DNA of 41,449 nt from Bordetella ansorpii (lineage in GTDB: Bacteria > Pseudomonadota > Gammaproteobacteria > Burkholderiales > Burkholderiaceae_B): assembly GCF_900078315.1 (NCBI RefSeq), contig NZ_FKBS01000012.1, positions 1 through 41,449 of the forward strand. Reading direction: 5' to 3'. Each line of letters opens with the position of its first letter. Positions within the stretch are counted from its first letter, which is position 1. The translations under genes and the position numbers were made by a program. This document shows positions 33,270 through 41,449 of this stretch, in pieces. A model generated the notes under the pieces. The model ran no database searches and had not been told where the DNA came from. It was given only the letters and a program-made list of their open reading frames with translations.

Positions 33270-33332
33270 CGCGAGGTGGCGTGGCCACCTCGCGGCAAGC
33301 CGTTGCCCGCGGGCAGGCCTCGCGTCTGCCCG
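33270..33332 (+). promoter_or_regulatory. Two hairpins in the glnA-glnL intercistronic region
   Basis: The first pairs 33270-33280 with 33284-33294 (11 bp, loop GTG). The second pairs CGGGCAG (33310-33316) with 33326-33332. Neither has a T-run. They lie 66-128 bases after the glnA stop and are likely to limit read-through, or to protect the glnA mRNA 3' end. This would give the usual high glnA to low glnL-glnG ratio. Confidence 0.5.
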
Positions 33333-33400
33333 TGGTTTCCCGCGGTATCCGGCTGGCCTGGCCGGTCGGATGCCCGCCTCACGGCTCTGGTGCTTCAGCG

Positions 33401-34464
33401 ATGAATGTAGACGCTTTTGATTTGCTCGCCACGTCCGTTTTCCTCGTGAACGAGCGCGGCCACATCGAATACGCCAACGCCGCCGCCGAAGACCTGTTCG
33501 GCAGATCGCGCAAGCAGTTGCGCGGGCTTTCCGCGGTAGGCATGTACGATCATCCCGAAGACCTGCAATCCTCCATCGACGGAGCGGTCGCGGGCAAGTT
33601 CGCCGACGTGCGGCAGCTGACCTCCCTGCGTCGCGCCACCGAATCGGTCGAAGTCACCGTCACCACCGTGGCGCTTACCGGGCAGCCCTGGCCCGTGATG
33701 ATAGAAACCCGCGAGATCGAGCAGCGCACGCTGGCCGACCGCAACCATCGCCTGGTCGAAGAGATCGAGTCGCATCGCGAGTTGCTGCGCAACCTGGCGC
33801 ATGAGGTGAAGAATCCCCTGGGCGGCCTGCGTGGCGCCGCCCAATTGCTGGAGGCCGAGCTGCCCAGCGCGGCCCTGACCGAATATACGCAAGTCATCAT
33901 TTCCGAAGCCGACCGCCTGCAGGCCCTGGTCGACCGCCTGAGCGGTCCGCAACGCGTGCCCCTGAACGCCAAGCCGGTCAACATCCACGAGATCTGCGAG
34001 CGCGTGTGCGCCCTGATCCAGGCCGAGTTCCGCGATGGCCTGGGCCTGGTGCGCGACTACGACGCCTCGGTGCCCGACCTGCACGGCGATGCTGCGCGCC
34101 TGATGCAATCGGTGCTGAACGTGGCGCGCAATGCCGCGCAGGAGCTGGTGCTGCAGAAGCCCGGCCCCAACGTGCCGCCGGCCCAGATCACGCTGCGCAC
34201 GCGCGTGGCGCGCCAGGTGATGCTGGCGCACCGGCACCACCGGCTGGCGCTGGTGCTGTCCATCATCGATAACGGTCCCGGCGTGCCCGAGCACATCCGC
34301 GACCGCATCTTTCATCCCCTGGTCACCGCCAGGCCGGGCGGTACCGGCCTGGGCCTGAGCCTGGCACAGGATTTCGTGCAACAGCACGGCGGCATCATCG
34401 AATTCGAGTCGCGGCCGCGGCATACCGAATTTCGCCTGGTCCTACCGATGGAGCCCCCACTCTG

Positions 34465-34465
<1 letters not shown>
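33401..34465 (+). CDS. glnL: Nitrogen regulation sensor kinase NtrB
   Basis: A 354-residue cytosolic histidine kinase/phosphatase. The N-terminal PAS domain (about 5-105, FLVNERGHIEYANAAAEDLF) leads to the phospho-acceptor helix NLAHEVKNPLGGLRGAAQLL (His134). The ATP-binding domain has NVARNAAQEL (N box), DNGPGVP (G1) and GGTGLGLSLAQ (G2). It senses nitrogen status through PII and phosphorylates GlnG. ATG at 33401 (MNVDAFDLLATS) is the family start; the upstream frame is non-conserved. Its stop shares one base with the glnG start (TGATG). Confidence 0.95.
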
Positions 34466-35955
<1,490 letters not shown>

Positions 35956-35989
35956 GCGTACACGCCGGTCGTCTGTTCGTTCTGGTGTG

Positions 35990-36016
35990 GGCGGGCCTTT
36001 CGGGGCCCGCCTTTTT
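35990..36016 (+). terminator. Rho-independent terminator of glnG
   Basis: GGCGGGCC (35990-35997) pairs with GGCCCGCC (36004-36011) around a 6-base loop and is followed directly by TTTTT (36012-36016). It lies 35 bases past the glnG stop. Confidence 0.92.
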
Positions 36017-36175
36017 CATGGCGTCGGCCTGTGATCCGGCGGGCTGTCGGCGCACCGGGTGGCAGCGCCGGAGCCGCCCAGGCCAGTGGCAACGAGGCCA
36101 TGGAGCAGCAGCGGCGTCCAGCGAGGACGCCGCGGGCAACGCGTCGTGCGTGCGCGGCGCCAACCGCACGCGGGT

Positions 36176-36661
36176 TCAGTCCAGCAACCGGGCCAGCCGC
36201 CAGGTGTCCAGGAATGCCAGGACGTCCACGATCTTGCCGTCTTGCAGCACCATGTGCCAGGCGTAGCGGTTGTCATAGGTGCTGCCGTCCCTGGCCGTGG
36301 CGCGGCCCTGCCAGACCACGATGACCGCGTCGCCCAGGGCATGCACCTGCTGCACTTGCGGCACGATGGGCGTGGACAGCCGCGCGGTGATCGGGGCCAC
36401 CGCGGCATTCATCAGGTCCTTCTTCGAGCGATAGACGCCGGAGACCGGGCTGTTGCCGGCCACGGTCCAGCGCACGTCATCGTGCAGCAGGTCGAAGACG
36501 GTGCCTTGTCCCAGCCGCCAGCGCTCGAAGGCTTGCCTGACCAGCTTCTCGTTGGCTTGCGCCTGGCCGCCGCGCGCGGGTTCGGCGTGGGCGGTGACGG
36601 TCATCGCCATGCTCAGCATCAGGCCCGATGCCAGGGCCAGGGGAAAGGTGCGAATTGCCAT
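36176..36661 (-). CDS. Exported NTF2-like (SnoaL/ketosteroid-isomerase fold) protein
   Basis: A 161-residue protein with a signal peptide (PLALASGLMLSMAMTVTAHA, cut before Glu27). A single NTF2-like domain follows: VRQAFERWRLGQGTVFDLLH, DDVRWTVAGNSPVSGVY, VIVVWQGRATARDG, YAWHMVLQDGKIVDVLAFLD. The conserved W-V-G-S-G-Y pattern is of the SnoaL/nuclear-transport-factor type. Most such exported forms have no known substrate. ATG at 36661 has AAGGAG seven bases upstream. It converges on glnG. Confidence 0.83.
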   Translation of the reverse strand: MAIRTFPLALASGLMLSMAMTVTAHAEPARGGQAQANEKLVRQAFERWRLGQGTVFDLLHDDVRWTVAGNSPVSGVYRSKKDLMNAAVAPITARLSTPIVPQVQQVHALGDAVIVVWQGRATARDGSTYDNRYAWHMVLQDGKIVDVLAFLDTWRLARLLD

Positions 36662-37083
36662 GCCGGATCTCCTTCGGGGGGGATGGCGCGGGCGTGCGCC
36701 GTACCGTAGCCATGGTAGGAAGCGTCGGGTTCGCCGCGAAGGCAAGTTTCTCTTCCGTTCTTGCCCAAAACGATGGCTGGCCGTCCATGGAGCGATGACG
36801 CGGGGCAATGCCGTAACGGGCGGGCCGTGCGCGAGGGGACAGGGCTCGCGGGACGCCCTGGCGCCGCGGCGCACGGTCCAGCCTTCCGGGGCTCCCGCGG
36901 GATCGGCTGGACTCGGGCTCGCGCATGGCCGCACGTCGAGCCGTAACAAAACCGTCATTACTCGCCCGCACAATGCGATGTTTTTCAGGGTGGGGTAAGA
37001 ACATTGCCGGTGCGACCGTTCGCAGCGTCAGCATGCCCTTGGCTCATCGGCGCCGCAGGACGCGGCGCGTCAACGCGGCAGGC
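36662..37083. other. 422-base region between divergent NTF2-like and STN genes
   Basis: No gene is convincing here. It must hold the promoter of the exported NTF2-like protein and the promoter of the STN-sigma-FecR unit. The more AT-rich part is 36945-37010. CGGGTTC at 36728-36734 loosely resembles half of the ECF motif found downstream, but the matching GTGTCTT is absent at the right distance. A longer start for the STN protein at 37033 would shorten the region. Confidence 0.4.
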
Positions 37084-37803
37084 ATGCACGCCCCCCTGAA
37101 CCGTCATCGGGCCGCCGCGTGGGCGCTGGGCGTTGCCGGACTGGCCGCACCCGTGTGCGCATGGCCGGCGGGCGGCGCAATCGCCGATGCCGCGCAGTCC
37201 GCCGATGAGGCGCTCTTCCTTTTCGACATTCCCGCCCAGCCCCTGGAGACCGCACTGGATCAGTTCGCCGTCGTGACGGGCCGTTCGGCCCTGTTCAGCA
37301 GCGCCATGGTCGCGGACCGCAGGTCCGCGCCGCTGCGCGGCCGCTACACGCCCCAGCGCGCCTTGCGCCACATGCTGGCGGGCACCGGCCTGGCCGCGCA
37401 GGAAGCCGTGGCGGGCAAGGTCGCCGCCTTCGTCATCCGCCCCGCGGACCCGGCGCACGAGGCGAGCGACGTGGCCGGCCGCAATCCCGTGGCGCAGGCG
37501 CGCCTGGCGGCCTACGACGAACTGCTGCAGAAACGCGTCTGGGTGGCCTTGTGCGCCCGGCCGCTGACGGCGGCGTCGAACTACCAGTCGGTGCTGCGTT
37601 TCGAGGTCACGCAATCCGGGCGCCTGGCCAATCCGCGGCTGATCGGTTCGACCGGCGATCCGCGGCGAGACTCGGCCTTGCTGGATGCATTGGGCAGCGT
37701 GCGCATCGGCCATCCGCCGCCTGCGGAACTGGCCCAGCCCGTCACCCTGCTGATCCTGCCCGGCCGCGCCGACCGCGGCCATTGCCCGGGAGCGCGCGGC
37801 TAG
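37084..37803 (+). CDS. STN-domain signalling protein with TonB-C-like end (VreA-type)
   Basis: A 239-residue exported protein. A signal sequence (AAWALGVAGLAAPVCA) is followed by an STN domain (about 45-119: FLFDIPAQPLETALDQFAVV, SALFSSAMVADRRSAPLRGR, YTPQRALRHMLAGTGL). In FecA-type receptors this fold talks to the anti-sigma factor. A TonB C-terminal-like region follows (about 145-226: LRFEVTQSGRLANPRLIGST, then RRDSALLDALG). There is no beta-barrel receptor, so the signalling domain stands free, as in P. aeruginosa VreA. ATG at 37084 gives a good signal peptide; 37033 is an alternative with an Arg-rich extension. The sigma gene starts two bases after its stop. Confidence 0.77.
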   Translation: MHAPLNRHRAAAWALGVAGLAAPVCAWPAGGAIADAAQSADEALFLFDIPAQPLETALDQFAVVTGRSALFSSAMVADRRSAPLRGRYTPQRALRHMLAGTGLAAQEAVAGKVAAFVIRPADPAHEASDVAGRNPVAQARLAAYDELLQKRVWVALCARPLTAASNYQSVLRFEVTQSGRLANPRLIGSTGDPRRDSALLDALGSVRIGHPPPAELAQPVTLLILPGRADRGHCPGARG

Positions 37804-37805
37804 CC

Positions 37806-38315
37806 ATGTCCGAAGAAGTCAGGCTCCTGCTGCTGGACTTCCTGTCCAAGAACTACGGCGACCTGCGGCGCCGGCTGATGCGTTTCCTGCGCAGCCCCGA
37901 TCTGACCGACGACGCGCTGCACGATACCTGGCTGCGCGTGAAGCGGCTGGAGAACCAGTCCACGGTGCTCAATCCGCGCGGCTTCCTGCTGCGCATGGCC
38001 GTCAACTCGGCGTTGAACGACATCCGCAGCCAGAGCCCCATGGTGCCGCAGAGCGAACTGGACTCGGTGCTGGAGATGGCCGATCCCGGGCCGGGACCAG
38101 AGCACATCGCCGCCGCGCGCTCGGACGTGGCCGAGCTGGTGGCCGCCATGCAGCGCATGCCGCAGCGCCGCCGCGACGTGGTGCTGCTGGTGCGCTGGGA
38201 AGGGCTGACGCAGAAAGAGGTGGCCGAGCGCCTGGGCGTGTCGCTGCGCACGGTCGAGCTGGAGCTGAAGCGGGCCAACGATTTCTTCGCCGCCCGCCTG
38301 GGCGCGAAAAAATAA
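37806..38315 (+). CDS. ECF sigma factor, FecI-like
   Basis: A 169-residue sigma factor. Region 2 (about 10-78) shows LTDDALHDTWLRVKRLENQS and NPRGFLLRMAVNSALNDIRS. Region 4 (about 106-160) shows MPQRRRDVVLLVRWEGLTQK and VAERLGVSLRTVELELKRA. These are FecI-family features. The start at 37806 follows the STN stop by two bases, so the two genes are coupled. The last codons (GAKK, stop) are built from the A6 tract that also begins the promoter-like motif of fecR. Confidence 0.92.
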   Translation: MSEEVRLLLLDFLSKNYGDLRRRLMRFLRSPDLTDDALHDTWLRVKRLENQSTVLNPRGFLLRMAVNSALNDIRSQSPMVPQSELDSVLEMADPGPGPEHIAAARSDVAELVAAMQRMPQRRRDVVLLVRWEGLTQKEVAERLGVSLRTVELELKRANDFFAARLGAKK

Positions 38316-38345
38316 TTTGCGGGTTTCAGCATGCTCATGTGTCTT
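38307..38345 (+). promoter_or_regulatory. Putative ECF-sigma promoter of fecR (copy 1)
   Basis: A6 (38307-38312), seven bases, CGGGTTT (38320-38326), 12 bases, GTGTCTT (38339-38345). The same elements with the same 12-base spacer recur at 39437-39473. GTGTCT-type -10 elements are typical of ECF sigma factors. It overlaps the stop of the sigma gene and lies 86 bases before fecR. Confidence 0.6.
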
Positions 38346-38431
38346 CCTTATGAAAACCCGAATATTTCCGTGCGGCGGCATCGAATCCGCCACGCACGCC
38401 CGCCGGCGCCGCCGGCCAAGGTAACCCTCGC

Positions 38432-39433
38432 ATGACTGCATCCTCGTCTTATCCCGGCGCGGGGCTCGACCCCGACGCGTTGCGTGAAGAAGCGGGCATC
38501 TGGCTCAACCGCCTGGTGCTGGGCGAGGTCACGCAAGCGGAAATGCGCGCGTTTCGCCGCTGGCAAGGCGCCAGCGATGCGCATGCGGCGGCTTTCGAGG
38601 CGGCCAGGCGCCAATGGCATGCCATGAAACCCGTGGCCGGCGAACTGCTGCGCACCGACGCGCGCGCCGCGGCGCGGCACGAGCGCCTGCGGGATGGGCC
38701 GCAGAGGCGCGGCCGGCGCGCCTTCCTGGGCGCGGCGGCGGGCGCGATGGCCACGGCTGCCGGCGTGGCGGTGTTCCATCCGCCCCTGGGGCTGTGGCCC
38801 GCGCCGGGGCTGTGGGGCGCCGATTACCGTACCGCCACCGGCGAGCAGCGCGCGGTGGCATTGGCCGAGCGCGTCAACGTGGTGCTGAACACGGATACCC
38901 GTATCCGGCGCGCGCAGGGCGACGGCGCGCGGGGCATCGACCTGCTGGGCGGCGAGGCGGCCATCGACCTCGCCGGCACGGGCGAGCCCTTCGGCGTGCA
39001 GGCGGGGGCCGGCCAGGCATGGGCCGAGACCGGGCATTTCCAGGTGCGCTATCTGGACGGGCAGGTGTGCGTCAGTTGCCTGGACGGCGCGGTGCGTGTC
39101 GAACATCCGCTGGGCGCGCGCACGTTGCAGGCCCGCCAGCAACTGGTCTATGACGATCACTCCGTCAGCGGCACGGCGGGTATCGAACCCGATGACGTGT
39201 CCGCGTGGCGGCGTGGCGAATTGCTGTTCCATCGCACGCCGCTGGCGCAGGTGGTGGACGAGATCAACCGCTACCGGCCGGGCCGCGTGGTGTTGATGAA
39301 CGACGCCAAGCGCGACACGCCGGTGTCCGGCCGTTTCCGCACGGCGGTGCTGGACGAGGCCATCCTGCAACTGCAGCACACCTTCGGACTGCATGCGCGT
39401 GAACTGCCGGCGGGCGTGTTGCTGCTGAGCTGA
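38432..39433 (+). CDS. FecR-family anti-sigma/sigma regulator with twin-arginine-like membrane segment
   Basis: A 333-residue FecR-type protein. A cytosolic N-terminal sigma-binding domain (about 12-65: EEAGIWLNRLVLGEVTQAEM, FRRWQGASDAHAAAFEAARR) is followed by one membrane segment (97-116). A periplasmic FecR domain comes next (about 130-230: DYRTATGEQRAVALAERVNV, VLNTDTRIRR), then a C-terminal STN-like domain (about 262-331: LLFHRTPLAQVVDEINRYRP). The membrane segment is preceded by RRGRRAFLGAAAG, a twin-arginine-type motif. It should pass the signal from the STN protein to the sigma factor. AAGG lies upstream of ATG 38432. Confidence 0.9.
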   Translation: MTASSSYPGAGLDPDALREEAGIWLNRLVLGEVTQAEMRAFRRWQGASDAHAAAFEAARRQWHAMKPVAGELLRTDARAAARHERLRDGPQRRGRRAFLGAAAGAMATAAGVAVFHPPLGLWPAPGLWGADYRTATGEQRAVALAERVNVVLNTDTRIRRAQGDGARGIDLLGGEAAIDLAGTGEPFGVQAGAGQAWAETGHFQVRYLDGQVCVSCLDGAVRVEHPLGARTLQARQQLVYDDHSVSGTAGIEPDDVSAWRRGELLFHRTPLAQVVDEINRYRPGRVVLMNDAKRDTPVSGRFRTAVLDEAILQLQHTFGLHARELPAGVLLLS

Positions 39434-39436
39434 CGT

Positions 39437-39473
39437 AAAAAAGTTTACGGGTTTGCGAAAGCCCGCGTGTCTT
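39437..39473 (+). promoter_or_regulatory. Putative ECF-sigma promoter of the exoprotein gene (copy 2)
   Basis: A6 (39437-39442), five bases, CGGGTTT (39448-39454), 12 bases, GTGTCTT (39467-39473), starting four bases past the fecR stop and about 105 bases before the exoprotein start. CGGGTTT can also pair with AAGCCCG (39460-39466), but no T-run follows, so a promoter is the better reading. Confidence 0.6.
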
Positions 39474-39577
39474 TCCAGGTAAGGGGATCGACATGCCGGC
39501 GCCGTGGGGTGGGGCTGACGATCCGGATGGATACGGCGGCCCGCATCGGCCGCCTCAACTTTCGGCGGGAAAGGCAC

Positions 39578-41449
39578 ATGGGCAGCATGGTCGGGCGTGA
39601 CGCGAAGCATCAATCCGTAGTGAAGGGAGGCGGCGCGTTGCGCCTGGCTCCGGTGGCGCGGGCGCTGGCCCTGGCGGTGGCCGCGGGTGGCTTCATCGGC
39701 CACGGCGATGCGCAGGCGCAGGCCTGGTTCGCGGCGTCGGGTTCCAGCAAGGGCGCGGGGTTCAGCACGGATGCGCGGGCGCGGGCGCAATCGGCCGGCG
39801 TCGGCGTGGGCAATGGCACGGCGGCCCAGCAGGCGGCGGCGCGGCAGAAGCTGGACCGCTCGATCGGCAACCTGAACGTGGCGGCGCAGGCGATTGCCGC
39901 GCAGCAGGCCGCGCAGGCGGCTGCGCGTGACGCGGCGGTGGCGGCGGGTGGCGGCGTGCCCGATGGCCTGCACGACGGTGGCCTGAAGGTCGACGGCAAC
40001 GCGCTGACCGCCGGCTGGCGCAACGCGCAGGCGCCGGCGCAAAGCGTGGCCAACGGCAAGACCACGGTGACGGTGCAGCAGACCGGCGACCGCGCCATCC
40101 TGAACTGGGAAACCTTCAACGTCGGCCGCAACACCACGGTGGATTTTCGCCAGCAGGCCGATTGGGCGGTGCTGAACCGCGTCAACGACCCGCAGGCGCG
40201 GCCCTCGCAGATCGAGGGCGCGATCCGTGGCGACGGTACGGTCATGGTGGTCAACCGCAACGGCATCGTGTTCGGCGGCGGTTCGCAGGTGGACGTGCGC
40301 AACCTGGTGGCGGCGGCGGCCAAGATCGGCGACCAGCAGTTCATCGACCGCGGCATCTATGGCCTCGACAGCACCATGTCCACGTTCACCGAGGCCTTGG
40401 GCAAGATCGAGGTGAAGCAGGGCGCGCAGATACGCACCGCCGTGCCGACGACGGTCACGCAGGGTGGCGGTTACACGCTGCTGCTGGGCAAGGAAGTGGA
40501 GCAGGCCGGCACGATCCACGCGCCTCGTGGACAGGCCCTGCTGGCGGCGGGCGACAGCTTCGTCATTCGACGCGGCCAGGGGTCCGAAGGGAACCTGGAA
40601 TCGACCACGCGCGGCAGCGAAGTGCTGGTGTCGGGCATGGGGACGGTGCGCAACACCGGCCTGATCCAATCCCCGTTGGGCGACGTGACATTGAGCGCCA
40701 ATCAGGTCGAGCAGGCCGGCGTGCTGGCGGCCACGACTTCGGTGGATGCCCGGGGCACGATCCACCTGGCGGCCAGCGGCACGGGTAGCGCCATTACGTT
40801 GCGAGAGGGGGCGGTCAACGCCATTCTGCTGGACGCCAGCACGGCCACGGCGCTGGACGGCCAGCGCGAGAGCCTGTTGGCGCCGTCTCAGGTGTCCAGC
40901 GCCGACATCCAGGCCGCGGACCGCTATCGCCGCGACCTGTCGCTGGTGCAGATCGACAGCGCGGGTTCGGTGGATTTCCAGGCTGGCACGCTGACGCTGG
41001 CCACGGGCGGCCAGGTGGCCGCGCGCGCCGGCACGCGCACGCTGGTGCGCGATGGCGCGCAGATCGACGTGTCGGGCGCGATCGGCGTGCCGGTGGCCAT
41101 GGAGTCGAACAACCTCAAGATCAACATCCAGGGCAACGAACAGCGCGACGCGCCGGGCAACCGCGACAGCGGCAAGCTGGCCAACAGCGATGTGTGGGTG
41201 GACATTCGTGATCTGGTCTACGTGCCGGCGGGCACGGGCGGCTATGACAGCGCGCGCTGGTACACGAAGGGCGGCCTGCTGGAGGTCGGCGGCTACCTGA
41301 GCAACCGTTCGGTGCCGGCCAGCCACTGGCTGGCGCAGGGCGGCATCGTGCGCTTCGACGGCGGCGAGGTGGTGACGCAGGCGGGCTCGATCATCAACCT
41401 GTCGGGCGGCACGCTGGACGTGCAGTCCGGCCGCATCAACATGACGTGG
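39578..41449 (+). CDS. Filamentous-haemagglutinin-like TpsA exoprotein, N-terminal part (3' end outside window)
   Basis: 624 codons are open to the window edge. A signal peptide (VARALALAVAAGGFIGHGDA) is followed by an Ala/Gln-rich stretch (about 60-125). The two-partner-secretion domain (from about 130) carries NWETFNVGRNTTVDF (176-190), the hallmark VNRNGIVFGGGSQVD (225-239) and repeated strands such as GTIHAPRGQALLAAGDSF and GGQVAARAGTRTLVRDGAQI. These build the beta-helix that a TpsB (FhaC-like) pore recognises. Full-length relatives run to thousands of residues. ATG at 39578 has GGGAAAGG just upstream; ATG at 39587 is an alternative. It follows fecR behind a copy of the ECF motif, so it is the likely target of the sigma factor. 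Confidence 0.88.
   Translation, partial: MGSMVGRDAKHQSVVKGGGALRLAPVARALALAVAAGGFIGHGDAQAQAWFAASGSSKGAGFSTDARARAQSAGVGVGNGTAAQQAAARQKLDRSIGNLNVAAQAIAAQQAAQAAARDAAVAAGGGVPDGLHDGGLKVDGNALTAGWRNAQAPAQSVANGKTTVTVQQTGDRAILNWETFNVGRNTTVDFRQQADWAVLNRVNDPQARPSQIEGAIRGDGTVMVVNRNGIVFGGGSQVDVRNLVAAAAKIGDQQFIDRGIYGLDSTMSTFTEALGKIEVKQGAQIRTAVPTTVTQGGGYTLLLGKEVEQAGTIHAPRGQALLAAGDSFVIRRGQGSEGNLESTTRGSEVLVSGMGTVRNTGLIQSPLGDVTLSANQVEQAGVLAATTSVDARGTIHLAASGTGSAITLREGAVNAILLDASTATALDGQRESLLAPSQVSSADIQAADRYRRDLSLVQIDSAGSVDFQAGTLTLATGGQVAARAGTRTLVRDGAQIDVSGAIGVPVAMESNNLKINIQGNEQRDAPGNRDSGKLANSDVWVDIRDLVYVPAGTGGYDSARWYTKGGLLEVGGYLSNRSVPASHWLAQGGIVRFDGGEVVTQAGSIINLSGGTLDVQSGRINMTW

Noticed and set aside
36728-36755. 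CGGGTTC followed by GTTTCTC as a third ECF promoter before the STN gene
   Set aside because: The spacer is 13 rather than 12, there are three mismatches and no A6 tract, and the site is about 350 bases from the STN start.
38348-41326. A 992-residue open frame on the - strand
   Set aside because: It is the complement of fecR and the exoprotein gene, is rich in Arg/His/Ala with no family resemblance, and spans the fecR-exoprotein promoter region. It is a GC-rich shadow frame.

Overview
The window is GC-rich betaproteobacterial chromosomal DNA. Gene content and protein style (a MaeB-type malic enzyme, a glnA-glnL-glnG block, DUF2844/DUF3443 lipoprotein partners, a stand-alone STN protein with FecI/FecR and a filamentous-haemagglutinin-like exoprotein) point to Alcaligenaceae, most likely Bordetella or Achromobacter. 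This is inferred from protein resemblance only; there is no rRNA or other marker. I saw no tRNA, rRNA, CRISPR array, insertion sequence or phage gene.

Layout. 1-2210: the 3' end of maeB converges on a secreted PstS-like binding protein. 2775-9443: a two-armed polyamine/membrane cluster. The leftward arm is DUF350 membrane protein, SPFH-SHOCT protein, zinc-ribbon DUF4178 protein, a 49-residue membrane peptide and speD. The rightward arm is a membrane-anchored spermidine-synthase-like enzyme and a Tat-type FAD oxidoreductase. 9464-14693: a MoxR/DUF58/von Willebrand A cluster with a PDZ-less trypsin-like protease and a second, divergent VWA gene. 14773-16398: a chemoreceptor with a C-terminal sensor-like region. 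16734-18541: yicC and rph back to back. 18658-29705: an accessory block with a DUF2844/DUF3443 pair, an acyl-CoA dehydrogenase/MmgE-PrpD operon with divergent LysR, a second chemoreceptor, an AraC regulator with divergent SDR, and an EAL-CBS-GGDEF protein. 29756-31618: rdgB-hemW. 31649-35955: nitrogen control, with an NtrC site, a sigma-54 promoter, glnA, glnL and glnG. 36176-36661: an exported NTF2-like protein. 37084-end: a cell-surface-signalling unit (STN/TonB-C-like protein, ECF sigma factor, FecR) running into a two-partner-secretion exoprotein cut by the window edge.

How the genes work together. The polyamine cluster holds both dedicated steps of aminopropyl transfer (SAM decarboxylase and aminopropyltransferase) plus a possible polyamine oxidase, tied by gene overlaps to membrane-scaffold proteins. 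This suggests polyamine chemistry at the membrane rather than bulk spermidine synthesis. The terminal unit resembles the Pseudomonas aeruginosa Vre (PUMA3) system. Two copies of one motif (A6, CGGGTTT, 12 bases, GTGTCTT) lie before fecR and before the exoprotein and are probably the promoters of the adjacent sigma factor. The glnA region shows a near-ideal sigma-54 promoter with an upstream NtrC site, and glnL-glnG downstream would close the feedback loop. The two strongest candidates for under-described biology are the polyamine/SPFH cluster and the STN-TonB/ECF/exoprotein unit.
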